Source of the DNA: Candidatus Finniella inopinata
GTDB lineage: Bacteria; Pseudomonadota; Alphaproteobacteria; Paracaedibacterales; VGCI01
DNA: 45,247 bases
Assembly (NCBI GenBank): GCA_945877185.1
Contig: CAMCRD010000005.1
Location: 1 to 45,247 of the forward strand
Reading direction: 5' to 3'
This document shows, piece by piece, positions 24,319 to 33,333 of the stretch (its first letter is position 1; the number at the start of each line of letters is the position of its first letter). The position numbers were made by a program, and so were the translations under genes. The notes under the pieces were generated by a model. The model was not told where the DNA came from and ran no database searches. It worked only from the letters and a program-made list of their open reading frames with translations.

Positions 24319-25464
24319 CTACGCTCCCTGTTTTGCTTGAAACCAATATCGAGTTCGTATCTCTTCATACCTAGAGTTTTGAATTTTATCAAGCTTTAAC
24401 CTTTTCATGACTTCGGGGCGCGGATAGAGTGTTTCATTATCTCGAAGGTCTTTCTTTATAAGGGGCTTGGCGCCCTTATTGGCAATCGGAAATTTCATTT
24501 CATTTGTAATGGCGGCTGATACGTCCGGTCGCAATAGAAAGTCAATAAACACATAGGCATTTTTGGGGTGAGGGGCATCTTTTGGGATACAAATTGCATC
24601 GATCCAGAGCGTTCCTCCTTCTTCAGGGACAACATAGCGAATGGTTCGGTTTAATTCTTTGGCTTGTTCTTCTGCAACTTGTACATCCCCTGACCAAGCT
24701 TGAGCCAGGCAAATCTCGCCGGATACGAGTTCACTGCCAAACCGTTGTCCTAAGAAGCGAGAAATTGAAGGGCGCACCTTCAAGAGCTGTTGTTGCGCTG
24801 CCTCTAAATCATTTAAATCTGAACTGTGAGGGTCTATTCCTAAAAAGGCCATGATTGCAGGATAGACATCAACAGATTCTTCTAAAAGCGTAACGCCGCA
24901 AGATTTAAATTTTGAAACGACGTTTGGATCAAAGAGCATGCGATGACTATTAACGGGGGCATCAGGCATACGGGCAAGGATAGCTTCTTCTACATAGGCA
25001 AAGCCGAAAGTTCCCCAAAAGAAAGGAATGCTATAAGTTAAGCCGGGATCAATGGTTTCCATGCAAAGAGCAATGTCAGGATCTAGATGATGAAGGTTCC
25101 GGAGCTTAGTCTTATCTAATTTTTGAAAAGCATCGGCTCGAATTTGGCGTTCAATATAGGGTGAGGCAGATGGGAAAACGATATCATATCCGGATCTCCC
25201 TGCAAGAAGCTTGGCTTCTAAGATCTCATTGTTGTCATACAGGTCATACTGAACATGTATTCCGGTTTCCTTTTCAAACTGGCTCAAAATTGATGCCGGA
25301 ATCATCCCATACCAATTATAAACATTCAGGTAAGGGGGCTCCCCTGTTAGGTTTGATGGATTTGGGGAGTGTATATAGGGAATGATGCCCCAAAAAATCA
25401 GAGCCGCAGCCAGGATTAATCCGCTGAGTCTCGTGATGAATGTTTGCTTTTCTGACCAATTCAA
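24319..25464 (-). CDS. potF: Polyamine-binding periplasmic protein PotF
   Basis: This extracytoplasmic solute-binding protein of 381 aa belongs to the PotD/PotF family. An N-terminal hydrophobic stretch (about 11-29) serves as signal or anchor. The mature start LNVYNWYGMIPASILSQFEKETGI is typical. Further hallmarks are YDIVFPSASPYIERQI, IPFFWGTFGFAYVEEA, LAQAWSGDVQVAEEQ and EGGTLWIDAICIPKDAPHPKNAYVFIDFLL. The start codon reads TTG at 25464, supported by AAAGGGG about 10 bases upstream. The gap of about 140 bases to potG is AT-rich without a clear terminator. Host-derived polyamines are a plausible substrate for an intracellular bacterium. Confidence 0.93.
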   Translation of the reverse strand: MNWSEKQTFITRLSGLILAAALIFWGIIPYIHSPNPSNLTGEPPYLNVYNWYGMIPASILSQFEKETGIHVQYDLYDNNEILEAKLLAGRSGYDIVFPSASPYIERQIRADAFQKLDKTKLRNLHHLDPDIALCMETIDPGLTYSIPFFWGTFGFAYVEEAILARMPDAPVNSHRMLFDPNVVSKFKSCGVTLLEESVDVYPAIMAFLGIDPHSSDLNDLEAAQQQLLKVRPSISRFLGQRFGSELVSGEICLAQAWSGDVQVAEEQAKELNRTIRYVVPEEGGTLWIDAICIPKDAPHPKNAYVFIDFLLRPDVSAAITNEMKFPIANKGAKPLIKKDLRDNETLYPRPEVMKRLKLDKIQNSRYEEIRTRYWFQAKQGA

Positions 25465-25497
25465 CGTCGTTTACCCCTTTATTCTCTGGAAAGCAAT

Positions 25498-26571
25498 TTA
25501 GTCACGGCGTGCGGTAGAAATCAATGAAAATCGGTGAAAAATATATTCTAACCGTATGGAAAACAGGATGGCTCCTAAAACGCCAACAAGAGCGCTCAAA
25601 ACAGGGTAACTTTGTGAAAACTCCATGATGCAAGACAGTGACGTTGGACCGCAAATAGGCAGTCCGTTTGAGGTGGTGCTTACCCCCAGACATTTTCCTG
25701 TATTTACGGTCCAGGAGATGCGCAAGCAGATGCCCAAAATGACCAAAGCCCCAATCATTCCAATATAAGGGCGCGGTAAAGCATATCCAAATCGAACCCC
25801 CATTTGAGACCCGAGAATTCCCCCGCCCAAAAGAATAAGAACCAACATCAAATCAACAGATTGGGTGCCAATGGCATACATAAATGTCGTGATGACACTC
25901 ATTCCCACACCGGCCAAAAGAGTCGTTCCATAGACGACAGGACTGGTGCGGCCAATTAAATAGGATATTGCGGGCATCATAAAGACGCCATTTCCGACGC
26001 CCAGGCTTGAGGTTAAGGCGCCATTAACGAGGCCAACCAACAAAGGGAACAAAACACTGAGTTCAACGCGGGTTCTTGTAAAATAAATTTTCAACCCGAT
26101 GAAGCGTGTCCAAGAGGGCGTTTGAATGACTTTGGTGGCTGAGCGATAATGAGCTAAGGTCTTCAGGCTCTGGCGAAATAAGACAAAAGACATGGCTGCC
26201 AAAACAATAATATAACTAATTGTGATAATATAAACAGCCTGACCGTGGGCATTTAACCAACGCAGCAAGAAGACGCCTAAAATTGCTCCGATAATGCCCC
26301 CGATTAATAAAATGCCTCCTAAGCGAAAATCAACGTCATTATTTCGGCGATAGTTTAGAAATCCTGTTAAATTTGTTCCAATGGAATGGTTGACTTGGCT
26401 GGCAACGGCAACCAAAGGCGGAACACCGAGAACCATTAACGCGGGCGTGATAATGACCCCCCCACCGACGCCGAGCATGCCAGACAAAAACCCCCCGACC
26501 CATCCTAAGCCTAAAATCAGGAAGAGGTTTAACGTAACGCCGGCTATCGGTAAAGTGAGTTCGAAGTTCAT
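25498..26571 (-). CDS. TauE/SafE family membrane permease
   Basis: This polytopic protein of 357 aa is of the sulfite-exporter TauE/SafE (DUF81) family. It contains two halves with the characteristic glycine-rich helix motif: GGFLSGMLGVGGGVIITPALMVLGVPP and GLVNGALTSSLGVGNGVFMMPAISYLIG. Family members move sulfite, sulfoacetate or other organic anions; the substrate here is unknown. A C-terminal extension adds an extra helix. It precedes potF by 33 bases on the same strand, so it may share its transcript. Confidence 0.9.
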   Translation of the reverse strand: MNFELTLPIAGVTLNLFLILGLGWVGGFLSGMLGVGGGVIITPALMVLGVPPLVAVASQVNHSIGTNLTGFLNYRRNNDVDFRLGGILLIGGIIGAILGVFLLRWLNAHGQAVYIITISYIIVLAAMSFVLFRQSLKTLAHYRSATKVIQTPSWTRFIGLKIYFTRTRVELSVLFPLLVGLVNGALTSSLGVGNGVFMMPAISYLIGRTSPVVYGTTLLAGVGMSVITTFMYAIGTQSVDLMLVLILLGGGILGSQMGVRFGYALPRPYIGMIGALVILGICLRISWTVNTGKCLGVSTTSNGLPICGPTSLSCIMEFSQSYPVLSALVGVLGAILFSIRLEYIFHRFSLISTARRD

Positions 26572-26719
26572 TTTATTTAGTATACAGTTTGCAGGGCCAA
26601 AAGGGAATTTGAAGTTTGGGACTGGCCAAAAATATTTACACTATTTTGCCTAACGTAAATGCAAAAACTCACCATCTGACAATTTTTCTTAAACGATCAT
26701 TTTGAGAAGAAAGTAAAAC

Positions 26720-27238
26720 TTATCTCTTGTCCAAATCATCTGGCGAATAAAGACTCAACGATGTCAAAAAAGCAAGACCAGCTTGAAGGACAAGGTTCCA
26801 TACGGTTGCTGAAACACCAAGGAGGACCCAAGAAATTTGATCACATCGGGGGCGGGACATTTTCATGAGTTGAGCGCGAAAATCTTCAAGGGTCGTCGCT
26901 GTTTGAACGCCCGTACAACTGGCAGGACCAGCCCACCAATGTTGCTCCATCCCTACATGGTAACCTGTTAGGACGATGCCAATGAAGAGCACAAGAAGCT
27001 GGACAAAAATTCCCCGATGGCCTTTCAGAAAATTGGTTTTAAGGCCGAGAAGGCCAACGATAATGACGGCTGCATAGACGCATCGTTCATAAAGGCAAAA
27101 GTCACAAGGGATGATCTGGTAACCATGTTCGGCGACATAAGCGACTCCAAGAGAGGTTGCTGCTACCCATATTAAAAACCAATGCAGATGTTTTGGGGTG
27201 AGGCAGTTTAGGGCTGTATTCATGGTGGTACAGTTCAT
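26720..27238 (-). CDS. dsbB: Disulfide bond formation protein DsbB
   Basis: This four-helix quinone-linked membrane protein of about 172 aa reoxidises periplasmic DsbA. The first catalytic pair is CDFC, in QIIPCDFCLYERCVYA. The second periplasmic pair is Cys in GPASCTG and Cys in RPRCDQ. The ATG at 27238 has AAAGGAAA about 8 bases upstream and is preferred to the frame opening at 27277. It lies on the same strand as yqaA and lysS, separated from yqaA by a palindromic repeat. A disulfide system suits the Cys-rich secreted protein encoded at 36578-37291. Confidence 0.93.
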   Translation of the reverse strand: MNCTTMNTALNCLTPKHLHWFLIWVAATSLGVAYVAEHGYQIIPCDFCLYERCVYAAVIIVGLLGLKTNFLKGHRGIFVQLLVLFIGIVLTGYHVGMEQHWWAGPASCTGVQTATTLEDFRAQLMKMSRPRCDQISWVLLGVSATVWNLVLQAGLAFLTSLSLYSPDDLDKR

Positions 27239-27297
27239 GGTTGTTTCCTTTGTCTTGCCGTTCTTGGGTTTACACATAAATGTCTATTTAAAAATTA

Positions 27298-27408
27298 CGT
27301 CATTGCGAGGAGCGAAGCGACGTGGCAATCCATGCATTTAAAGCAGCAACTTCGCTTTTTCGTGCATGAATACATGGATTGCCACGTCGCTTCGCTCCTT
27401 GCAATGAC
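27298..27408. repeat. Paired GTCATTGCGAG palindromic repeat
   Basis: Left arm 27298-27334 and right arm 27373-27408 are near-perfect reverse complements of about 36 nt with a 38-nt loop. They match the arms at 20211-20331 except for a G/A change (CGACGTGG versus CGACGCGG). It sits between dsbB and yqaA. Confidence 0.85.
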
Positions 27409-27502
27409 TGAATACTATAGAGTAAAATTGGTTGTTCGAATCGTTCGAACTATCCTCCCTAAAATCTTAACCCCTGTGACTCTGGCAATCAAGACGGACG
27501 TA

Positions 27503-28120
27503 TTACCCCGCTAAAAATTTAACAGCGATAAAACCCAGCACCAATGAAATTAATACAGCCCCTAAACACCAGGGAAGGTAGCGCTCAATGAACGTACGGG
27601 CCCAGTCCCCAAAGAACCAGAGAAGCCCGGCAAGCAGGAAGAAACGAAACGAACGGGCAATGATGGAAGCTACAACGAATTGTGAGAGATTTAAGCCTGC
27701 AACACCACTGGCGATGGTGACCAGCTTAAAGGGAATGGGGGTAAGGCCCTTCAGGACAATAAGCCAAAACCCCCAGGCTTGAAAGTCTGTTTGGAAGCGG
27801 GTAAAAGAAGCTTGCAATTGGTAGGTTTGGATAATCCATTCGCCGATGGTTTCAAACAAGAAATACCCGATGGCATAGCCCACAAGTCCGCCGATAACAG
27901 AAGAAAGGGTGCACAAAAAAGCCAGCCACCACGCCTTGGCACGGTCAGCCAAAATCATGGGAATGAGCATCAAGTCTGGAGGCAAAGGGAAAAAAGAGCT
28001 CTCAGCAAAAGAAATGAGATTGACAATCCAAACGGCTTTTGGTGTGGCAGCCATTTGGAGGGTCCACGCATAAAGACGTCGAAGCCAAGAGTCAGAGGCG
28101 ATTGCAACTGTGTTGGTCAT
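27503..28120 (-). CDS. YqaA/DedA-like membrane protein (VTT domain)
   Basis: This 205-aa multi-helix membrane protein has a VTT/SNARE-associated domain. Conserved features are SFAESSFFPLPPDLMLIPMI near residues 35-55, a Gly-rich helix GGLVGYAIGYFLFETIGEW, and KGLTPIPFKLVTIASGVAGL, with the Pro-Phe-Lys typical of the YqaA branch. DedA-type proteins are implicated in lipid-carrier flipping and envelope stability. The ATG overlaps the lysS stop (ATGA), implying translational coupling. Confidence 0.88.
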   Translation of the reverse strand: MTNTVAIASDSWLRRLYAWTLQMAATPKAVWIVNLISFAESSFFPLPPDLMLIPMILADRAKAWWLAFLCTLSSVIGGLVGYAIGYFLFETIGEWIIQTYQLQASFTRFQTDFQAWGFWLIVLKGLTPIPFKLVTIASGVAGLNLSQFVVASIIARSFRFFLLAGLLWFFGDWARTFIERYLPWCLGAVLISLVLGFIAVKFLAG

Positions 28121-29739
28121 ATTTTTACACTCATCACTTCAGGGTTGGTCGTTTGCGTTAATTTTTCGTCAATCAAGCTGATCATTTCTTTGATGCCATA
28201 CAAAGCAATGAAGGATCCCATGCGTGGGCCCTCGGTTTGTCCGAGAAGAACCTCGTAGAGTGTCGCAAACCAAGCACGCAAGTCTGGGTAAGGATGGCTT
28301 TTCCCGACTTCGAAAACAAGCGTCTGTAAGTCTTCAGCCGATGTGTTTGTTGGGATTGCTTTGAGACGCTCTCTCAAGTCAATGAGCGCTGTCCGGTCTA
28401 TCTCCGTTGGTGCGCGGTAGGTTTTGGTTGGCAGGATGAAATTATGGTAATAGTGAATCGCGTGGTCGATAAGCCGGGCTAAAAAGGGCACTGACTCGGG
28501 CGTTGCCCCTGGCTGGTATCGGGTGACAAATCCCCAAAGGATGGAGGCATCTTCCGCATTACAGACGGAAGCTAAATTCAAAAGGATCCCAAAACTTATC
28601 CCACTTTCGAGGACGGGGGGGTGCCCAGAATGGACATGCCAAGTGGGATTTTCCAACTGTTGGTCTTGCCCTTGAATGGGGTATTTAGCAACCCAAGTCA
28701 AATAATCATCCACATGACGGGGGATCACGTCAAAGTAAAGACGCTTTGCTTTGCGGGGGGATTGATACATAAAATAGGATAAACTCTCCCACGGGGCATA
28801 TTTTAGCCAGTCTTCAATGGTTAAGCCGTTGCCCTTTGATTTAGATATTTTCTGTCCCAGCTCGTCCAGGAAGTGTTCATAGGTAAGGCATTCGGGAGAC
28901 CTGCCTCCTAAAATGTGAGTAATCTGGCTTGAGAGCTTCACCGAATCAATAAGGTCCTTTCCGGACATCTCATAATCCACATCAAAGGCGCGCCATCGCA
29001 TGCCCCAATCGACTTTCCATTGTAGTTTACAATGGCCCCCTGTTATGGGAACTTCAACAGGCTTTCCAGATTTTGGGTCGAGGTAGGTAACGGTTGCAGC
29101 TTCTAGGTCGCGGCTAATGATAGGAACCTGAAGGACTTGTCCCGTTGTTGGGCAAAGGGGGAGGAACGGGCTATAGGTGGCGCGTCGTTCTTCTCCAAGC
29201 GTAGGTAGAATAACAGCGATAACATCATCGTAGTGTTCGAGAACAAGCTTTAAGGTCTCATCAAATCGACCGCTTTTGTACCAATCCGTAGAGCTTTGAA
29301 ATTCGTAATCAAAACCAAAAGAATCTAAAAATTGACACAGCATGGCATTATTGTGATGCCCAAAGCTTTCATACTGTCCAAAAGGATCGGGGATTTGGGT
29401 CAGAGGTTTCCCGAGGTGTAAAGTCAGCATCTCTTGATTAGGAAGGTTGCTGGGGACTTTACGAAGGCCATCCATATCGTCAGAAAAAGCAAACAATCGG
29501 GTCGGGATATCGCTTAAGACCTGAAAAGCATGGCGTACCATACAGGTGCGGGCTACTTCCCCGAACGTACCAATGTGGGGTAATCCTGAGGGACCATAGC
29601 CTGTTTCCAACAGGGCATAGCCTTTTTGGGGCGTTTTATTCTGAATGCGATTTAGGATGCGCCGCGCTTCTTCAAATGGCCAAGACTTTGCATGGGTTCC
29701 GGCTTCACGCCAACGATCCCAATTTTCTTTCAATGTCAT
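28117..29739 (-). CDS. lysS: Class I lysyl-tRNA synthetase
   Basis: This archaeal-type (class I) LysRS of 540 aa is common in alphaproteobacteria. The nucleotide-binding motifs are the HIGH equivalent GPSGLPHIGTFGEVART (about residues 49-65) and the KMSKS equivalent KISKSKGNGLTI. The C-terminal alpha-helical part carries the anticodon-binding fold. No class II lysyl-tRNA synthetase is in the window. It leads the lysS-yqaA-(repeat)-dsbB set on the minus strand. Intact. Confidence 0.96.
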   Translation of the reverse strand: MTLKENWDRWREAGTHAKSWPFEEARRILNRIQNKTPQKGYALLETGYGPSGLPHIGTFGEVARTCMVRHAFQVLSDIPTRLFAFSDDMDGLRKVPSNLPNQEMLTLHLGKPLTQIPDPFGQYESFGHHNNAMLCQFLDSFGFDYEFQSSTDWYKSGRFDETLKLVLEHYDDVIAVILPTLGEERRATYSPFLPLCPTTGQVLQVPIISRDLEAATVTYLDPKSGKPVEVPITGGHCKLQWKVDWGMRWRAFDVDYEMSGKDLIDSVKLSSQITHILGGRSPECLTYEHFLDELGQKISKSKGNGLTIEDWLKYAPWESLSYFMYQSPRKAKRLYFDVIPRHVDDYLTWVAKYPIQGQDQQLENPTWHVHSGHPPVLESGISFGILLNLASVCNAEDASILWGFVTRYQPGATPESVPFLARLIDHAIHYYHNFILPTKTYRAPTEIDRTALIDLRERLKAIPTNTSAEDLQTLVFEVGKSHPYPDLRAWFATLYEVLLGQTEGPRMGSFIALYGIKEMISLIDEKLTQTTNPEVMSVKI

Positions 29740-29887
29740 AATATTTACTCTATATTTGCTCTATTAGTGAATTCTCTTGAGAGTTGTATACCATAGATTG
29801 ATAGATTTGGGAATGCTTGCCATTGTTCCCCACTCGTGATATGACCTTGAAACATTCATTTATTGTATTTCAAAGAAGGGCGAAAAA

Positions 29888-30496
29888 ATGTCTTTAAAGA
29901 ACTATTTAGAAGAGTCTATTCAGGCAATTCAGGCGACAGTAATGGATGATGCGTTGCTGGATGCGGTCCATCAAGCCATTAGACTTATTATAGATACGTT
30001 ATCGAAAGGGCTGCCGATTTTGGTTTGTGGCAATGGGGGATCAGCTTGCGATGCCTTGCATATGACGGGGGAGTTGGTTGGGCGGTTCTTGATGGAGCGT
30101 AAAGCCTTAAATGTCATTGCTCTATCTGACAATGTTGGCATTATAACAGCCATCGCCAACGATTATTCTTATGATTATATCTTTTCACGTCAAGTTGAAG
30201 CTTATGCAAAACCGGGAGCGGTACTCATTGGTTTATCGACCAGTGGGAATTCGGCGAATGTCCTTCGTGCCTTTGAAGCTGCTCATAGCCACGGAATGAA
30301 GACAGTGGCCTTCACAAAAAAAGGAAATACAAAAATAGCGCCGTTAAGCGATGTATTGATCGCTGTGCCTTCCTCTTCCACCCCCTTGATTCAACAGGTT
30401 CATGCTTGCCTCTATCACTACGTATGCCACGCCATTGAGCAGGAAATGTTTCAAGAAAAGGGGCAAAGAGATCAGAAGGTTGTTTCAGGACACTGA
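29888..30496 (+). CDS. gmhA: Phosphoheptose isomerase (sedoheptulose-7-phosphate isomerase)
   Basis: This SIS-domain enzyme of 202 aa converts sedoheptulose 7-phosphate to D-glycero-D-manno-heptose 7-phosphate, the first step toward LPS heptose. Sugar-phosphate binding motifs are VCGNGGSACDALHMTGELVGRF, LSTSGNSANVLRAFEAA and VPSSSTPLIQQVHACLYHYVCHAIE. Length fits GmhA (about 190-200 aa). AGGG lies about 9 bases upstream of the ATG. It suggests the cell makes heptose-containing LPS, though later heptose genes are not in this window. Confidence 0.92.
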   Translation: MSLKNYLEESIQAIQATVMDDALLDAVHQAIRLIIDTLSKGLPILVCGNGGSACDALHMTGELVGRFLMERKALNVIALSDNVGIITAIANDYSYDYIFSRQVEAYAKPGAVLIGLSTSGNSANVLRAFEAAHSHGMKTVAFTKKGNTKIAPLSDVLIAVPSSSTPLIQQVHACLYHYVCHAIEQEMFQEKGQRDQKVVSGH

Positions 30497-30551
30497 CTTC
30501 TGATATAACGAAACAAATCTGGGTCTATAAAATTAATCGAGGAGAGTTATT

Positions 30552-30833
30552 ATGTCATTTGAAGTTGTATCCAGTGCGCAGTTACGTCAATTTATTGAAA
30601 AAGTTGAACGCCTTGAAGAAGAAAAAGCAGAATTGATGGACGCCCTTCGTGAAGTTTTTGCAGAAGCAAAGGGCAATGGGTTTGATGTCAAAATCATGAA
30701 GCAAGTTTTAAAAATGCGTAAAATGAAGCAAGAAGAATTAATGGAACAAGAAGAACTGTTGGCCTTGTATCTTCAAGCTTTGGGGATGGTTCCGGCCAGC
30801 CAAGGCTCGCAAGGGATTGAAGAAGCGGCTTAA
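30552..30833 (+). CDS. gapR: GapR-family (DUF2312) nucleoid-associated protein
   Basis: This small coiled-coil DNA-binding protein has 93 aa. The core QLRQFIEKVERLEEEKAEL, then EVFAEAKGNGFDVKIMKQVLKMRKM, closely follows GapR of Caulobacter. GapR is an alphaproteobacterial protein that clamps overtwisted DNA ahead of polymerases and aids chromosome replication and cell-cycle control. GAGGAGAG lies just before the ATG. The C-terminal tail (about 80-93) is an Ala/Gly/Ser-rich extension. It lies between gmhA and mrdA on the same strand. Confidence 0.92.
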   Translation: MSFEVVSSAQLRQFIEKVERLEEEKAELMDALREVFAEAKGNGFDVKIMKQVLKMRKMKQEELMEQEELLALYLQALGMVPASQGSQGIEEAA

Positions 30834-30867
30834 TAGAGGCAGGGGTGGGAGTTAGAGGAATACACTC

Positions 30868-32667
30868 ATGTCCTCTCAAGATAAACAGCAGCTCTTTACC
30901 CGACGGGCTTTAATTTTAGGGGGGGCTCAAGGGCTTCTTTTAACCAGCTTGGTGGGGCGGCTCTATTACCTTCAGGTAAGTTCCTCAGACCATTATCGCA
31001 CCCTTTCGGACAAAAACCGGATTCATTCCCGCCTCATCGCGCCGTCGCGAGGTCAGATTTTGGACCGCTCCGGCAAGATTCTTGCGACGTATCATAATGC
31101 ATATCGAGCCATCGTCATTCGAGATCAAGCAACAGAGTTGTCGGCGTTGCTCACTTCCGTTCAATCAATTTTGGGGTTAGATAACCAGGACATTGATCGC
31201 ATAGTCCAAGAGTTAAAGCGAAAACCGCGGTTTGTGCCGGTCACCTTGAAGGAAGGCCTAAGTTGGGATGAAGTTACCCGCCTGGAGCTTCATTTGCCGG
31301 ATTTGACGGGCATGAGTGTTGAGCAAGGTCAAAACCGGTCTTATCCTTTTGGCGTAGAAACGTGCCATTGCGTAGGATATGTAGCCACAGCTTCGGAAAA
31401 AGACCTGGATGGGGATCCGCTTCTAGAATTGCCTGGAATTCGCATGGGCAAAAGCGGCATTGAAAAAGCGTATGAGACAGAACTGCGTGGCAAGCCAGGT
31501 GTCAAACAGGTAGAATTGAATGCTGTTCGTCGCATCGTTCGGGAACTTTCTACAACCGCAAGCACGGCCGGGCAAGAGATACAGTTGACACTCGATTTAG
31601 AATTACAGCAGTCGGTGTTCCAGCGTCTCTCTATGGAGATAGGGGCTGCTGCTGTTATCCTAGATGCGAAGAGGGGGGGCACGTTAAGTTATGTCTCTAC
31701 CCCCGGATTTGATGCCAATCTATTTGCCAACGGCATTTCAAAGACGGCGTGGGAAGAGCTCTTAAACCACCCCCAGCGGCCTTTGAATGATAAAGTTCTG
31801 ACAGGGCAGTATGGTCCCGGATCTACATTCAAAATGATTGTGGCTTTGGCGGCTTTAGAGGCGGGGGTGATCACCCCAACGACACCGATTTCTTGTACAG
31901 GATCTGTGACTTTAGGAGACCATGATTTTCATTGCCATAGTTGGAAATACGGGGGGCATGGCACCGTAACGCTGGAAAATGCCATTGCCCAATCCTGTGA
32001 TGTGTATTTTTATCAAATTGGTAAACTGTTGGGCATTGATCCTATGGCTGCGATGGCTAAGCGCTTCGGGTTAGGGTCGCCCACAGGCATTGACCTTCCA
32101 GGGGAAAAACCCGGCCTTGTTCCATCACGCCAGTGGAAAAGCCTGGTTATGGGAAAATCTTGGCGGTTGGGTGAGACTTATAATGCGAGCATTGGCCAGG
32201 GCTATGTGTTGGCGACACCTCTTCAATTGGCGGTCATGACGGCGCGCCTTGTTACGGGAAAAGCCGTTTGGCCTCATCTGGTAATGGGACAGGATATAAC
32301 CGAATTTGAGGATATGAAACTCAATCCAGCGCATTTAAAAATCGTTTTGTCAGGAATGGCCAAAGTGGTAAATGAATCTTTTGGGTCGGGTTATGCGAGC
32401 CGGATTACGGAGCCGGGGTTTGAGATGGGGGGAAAGACAGGCTCGACCCAGGTGCAGCGCATCACAAAACGCGACCGGGAGCAAGGGCTGGCCAGCAGCG
32501 CTAACCGCCCCTGGCATACCCGCGAACATGCCCTGTTTGTTGGCTATGCACCCCTTAATAATCCCCGCTTTGTCACATCCGTTCTTGTGGAACATGGGGG
32601 CAGTGGCGCCAAAGCCGCGGCCCCTGTTGCAAGGGATATCCTTCTGATGGCGCAGAAGATGGTGTGA
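30868..32667 (+). CDS. mrdA: Penicillin-binding protein 2 (elongasome transpeptidase)
   Basis: This class B PBP of 599 aa cross-links peptidoglycan during cell elongation with RodA. It has a short cytoplasmic tail and a membrane helix (about 14-33). The PBP-dimer domain follows (IAPSRGQILDRSGKILAT near 57-74). The transpeptidase has SxxK at 319-322 (GPGSTFKM), SxN-equivalent SCD at 376-378 and KTG at 523-525 (GGKTGSTQ). The usual downstream rodA is absent; a PadR gene converges instead. All catalytic motifs are present, so the organism probably keeps a cell wall. Confidence 0.96.
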   Translation: MSSQDKQQLFTRRALILGGAQGLLLTSLVGRLYYLQVSSSDHYRTLSDKNRIHSRLIAPSRGQILDRSGKILATYHNAYRAIVIRDQATELSALLTSVQSILGLDNQDIDRIVQELKRKPRFVPVTLKEGLSWDEVTRLELHLPDLTGMSVEQGQNRSYPFGVETCHCVGYVATASEKDLDGDPLLELPGIRMGKSGIEKAYETELRGKPGVKQVELNAVRRIVRELSTTASTAGQEIQLTLDLELQQSVFQRLSMEIGAAAVILDAKRGGTLSYVSTPGFDANLFANGISKTAWEELLNHPQRPLNDKVLTGQYGPGSTFKMIVALAALEAGVITPTTPISCTGSVTLGDHDFHCHSWKYGGHGTVTLENAIAQSCDVYFYQIGKLLGIDPMAAMAKRFGLGSPTGIDLPGEKPGLVPSRQWKSLVMGKSWRLGETYNASIGQGYVLATPLQLAVMTARLVTGKAVWPHLVMGQDITEFEDMKLNPAHLKIVLSGMAKVVNESFGSGYASRITEPGFEMGGKTGSTQVQRITKRDREQGLASSANRPWHTREHALFVGYAPLNNPRFVTSVLVEHGGSGAKAAAPVARDILLMAQKMV

Positions 32668-32684
32668 CGAGATCCCTATAAATT

Positions 32685-33236
32685 TTACCCCTTGTACTCC
32701 CTCAACGTTTGAAGGCTTTTCTCACACCAAGCTAATTTGGCTTCAAGGGTGAGTGCTGCATAATCATAAGTCATCTGCAGGTACATTTTTCGTAAACCCT
32801 CGGCGTGGGCACTATCGATGTTATTTTGGATGGTGACCAATGCTTTTTGCCGATGAAGGATCTGGTCACGAAACGTTTCGAGTTGTTGGATGAATTGCGG
32901 AATAGGGGCGTGCTCTCCCGCTGTGAGTTTCAGGAGCAATTCTTCACGGGCTGGCGTGGGTTCCGTCGGTTCTGCCAACCACAACTTTAAAGCGTCGAGT
33001 CCCTTGGTGGTAATGGTATATATCCGCCGGTTGCGGTCGCCACTCTTTTGGTCCACGTGGGATTCGACCAGCTCTTCTTTTTCGAGCGCCTTTAAAATAG
33101 GGTAGATTTGCGCATTGCTTTCTGACCAATGGAAAGGCGCGACCTTGCTCGCCATTTGTTTAATGTCATAGCCTGACATGTCTTTTTTGCTGAGTAAGCT
33201 CAAGATGCCGAATTGTGTTTTGTTCACTCTGCTCAT
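32685..33236 (-). CDS. PadR-family transcriptional regulator
   Basis: The protein has 183 aa. The N-terminal winged helix (about 1-85) has ILSLLSKKDMSGYDIKQMAS and the wing region LEKEELVESHVDQKSGDRNRRIYTIT. A Vir_C-type C-terminal helical dimerisation domain covers about 90-180. PadR proteins are usually repressors released by small aromatic or drug-like ligands. It is transcribed away from a secreted-protein gene, and the shared 157-base spacer contains two matching inverted repeats over overlapping promoters. It is therefore the obvious candidate for their binding protein. AAGAGGAGA precedes the ATG. Confidence 0.92.
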   Translation of the reverse strand: MSRVNKTQFGILSLLSKKDMSGYDIKQMASKVAPFHWSESNAQIYPILKALEKEELVESHVDQKSGDRNRRIYTITTKGLDALKLWLAEPTEPTPAREELLLKLTAGEHAPIPQFIQQLETFRDQILHRQKALVTIQNNIDSAHAEGLRKMYLQMTYDYAALTLEAKLAWCEKSLQTLREYKG

Positions 33237-33275
33237 GATTCTCCTCTTGTTTTCCTTAAAAATGATTCTTTAGTT

Positions 33276-33305
33276 AGTATAGTCTGAAAAAACAGGTCTT
33301 GACAA
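33276..33305 (-). promoter_or_regulatory. padR promoter
   Basis: On the minus strand, TTGTCA (33305-33300) and TATACT (33281-33276) are spaced by 18 bases. They lie about 40 bases upstream of the padR start. The -35 overlaps both the oppositely directed -35 and operator 1, so one bound protein could control both genes. Confidence 0.6.
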
Positions 33306-33311
33306 CCTGTT
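33291..33311. promoter_or_regulatory. Operator 1: AACAGGT-N7-ACCTGTT
   Basis: A perfect 7-bp inverted repeat with a 7-bp spacer contains the -35 of the plus-strand promoter. A second, near-identical repeat lies 43 bases downstream. Binding of the adjacent PadR regulator is inferred. Confidence 0.6.
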
Positions 33312-33327
33312 GTGTCGATCGTATAAA
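33299..33327 (+). promoter_or_regulatory. Consensus sigma-70 promoter of the secreted-protein gene
   Basis: TTGACA at 33299-33304 and TATAAA at 33322-33327 are separated by exactly 17 bases, close to the perfect consensus. Initiation would fall near 33334, inside operator 2, about 60 bases before the start codon at 33394. Confidence 0.75.
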
Positions 33328-33333
33328 GATATA

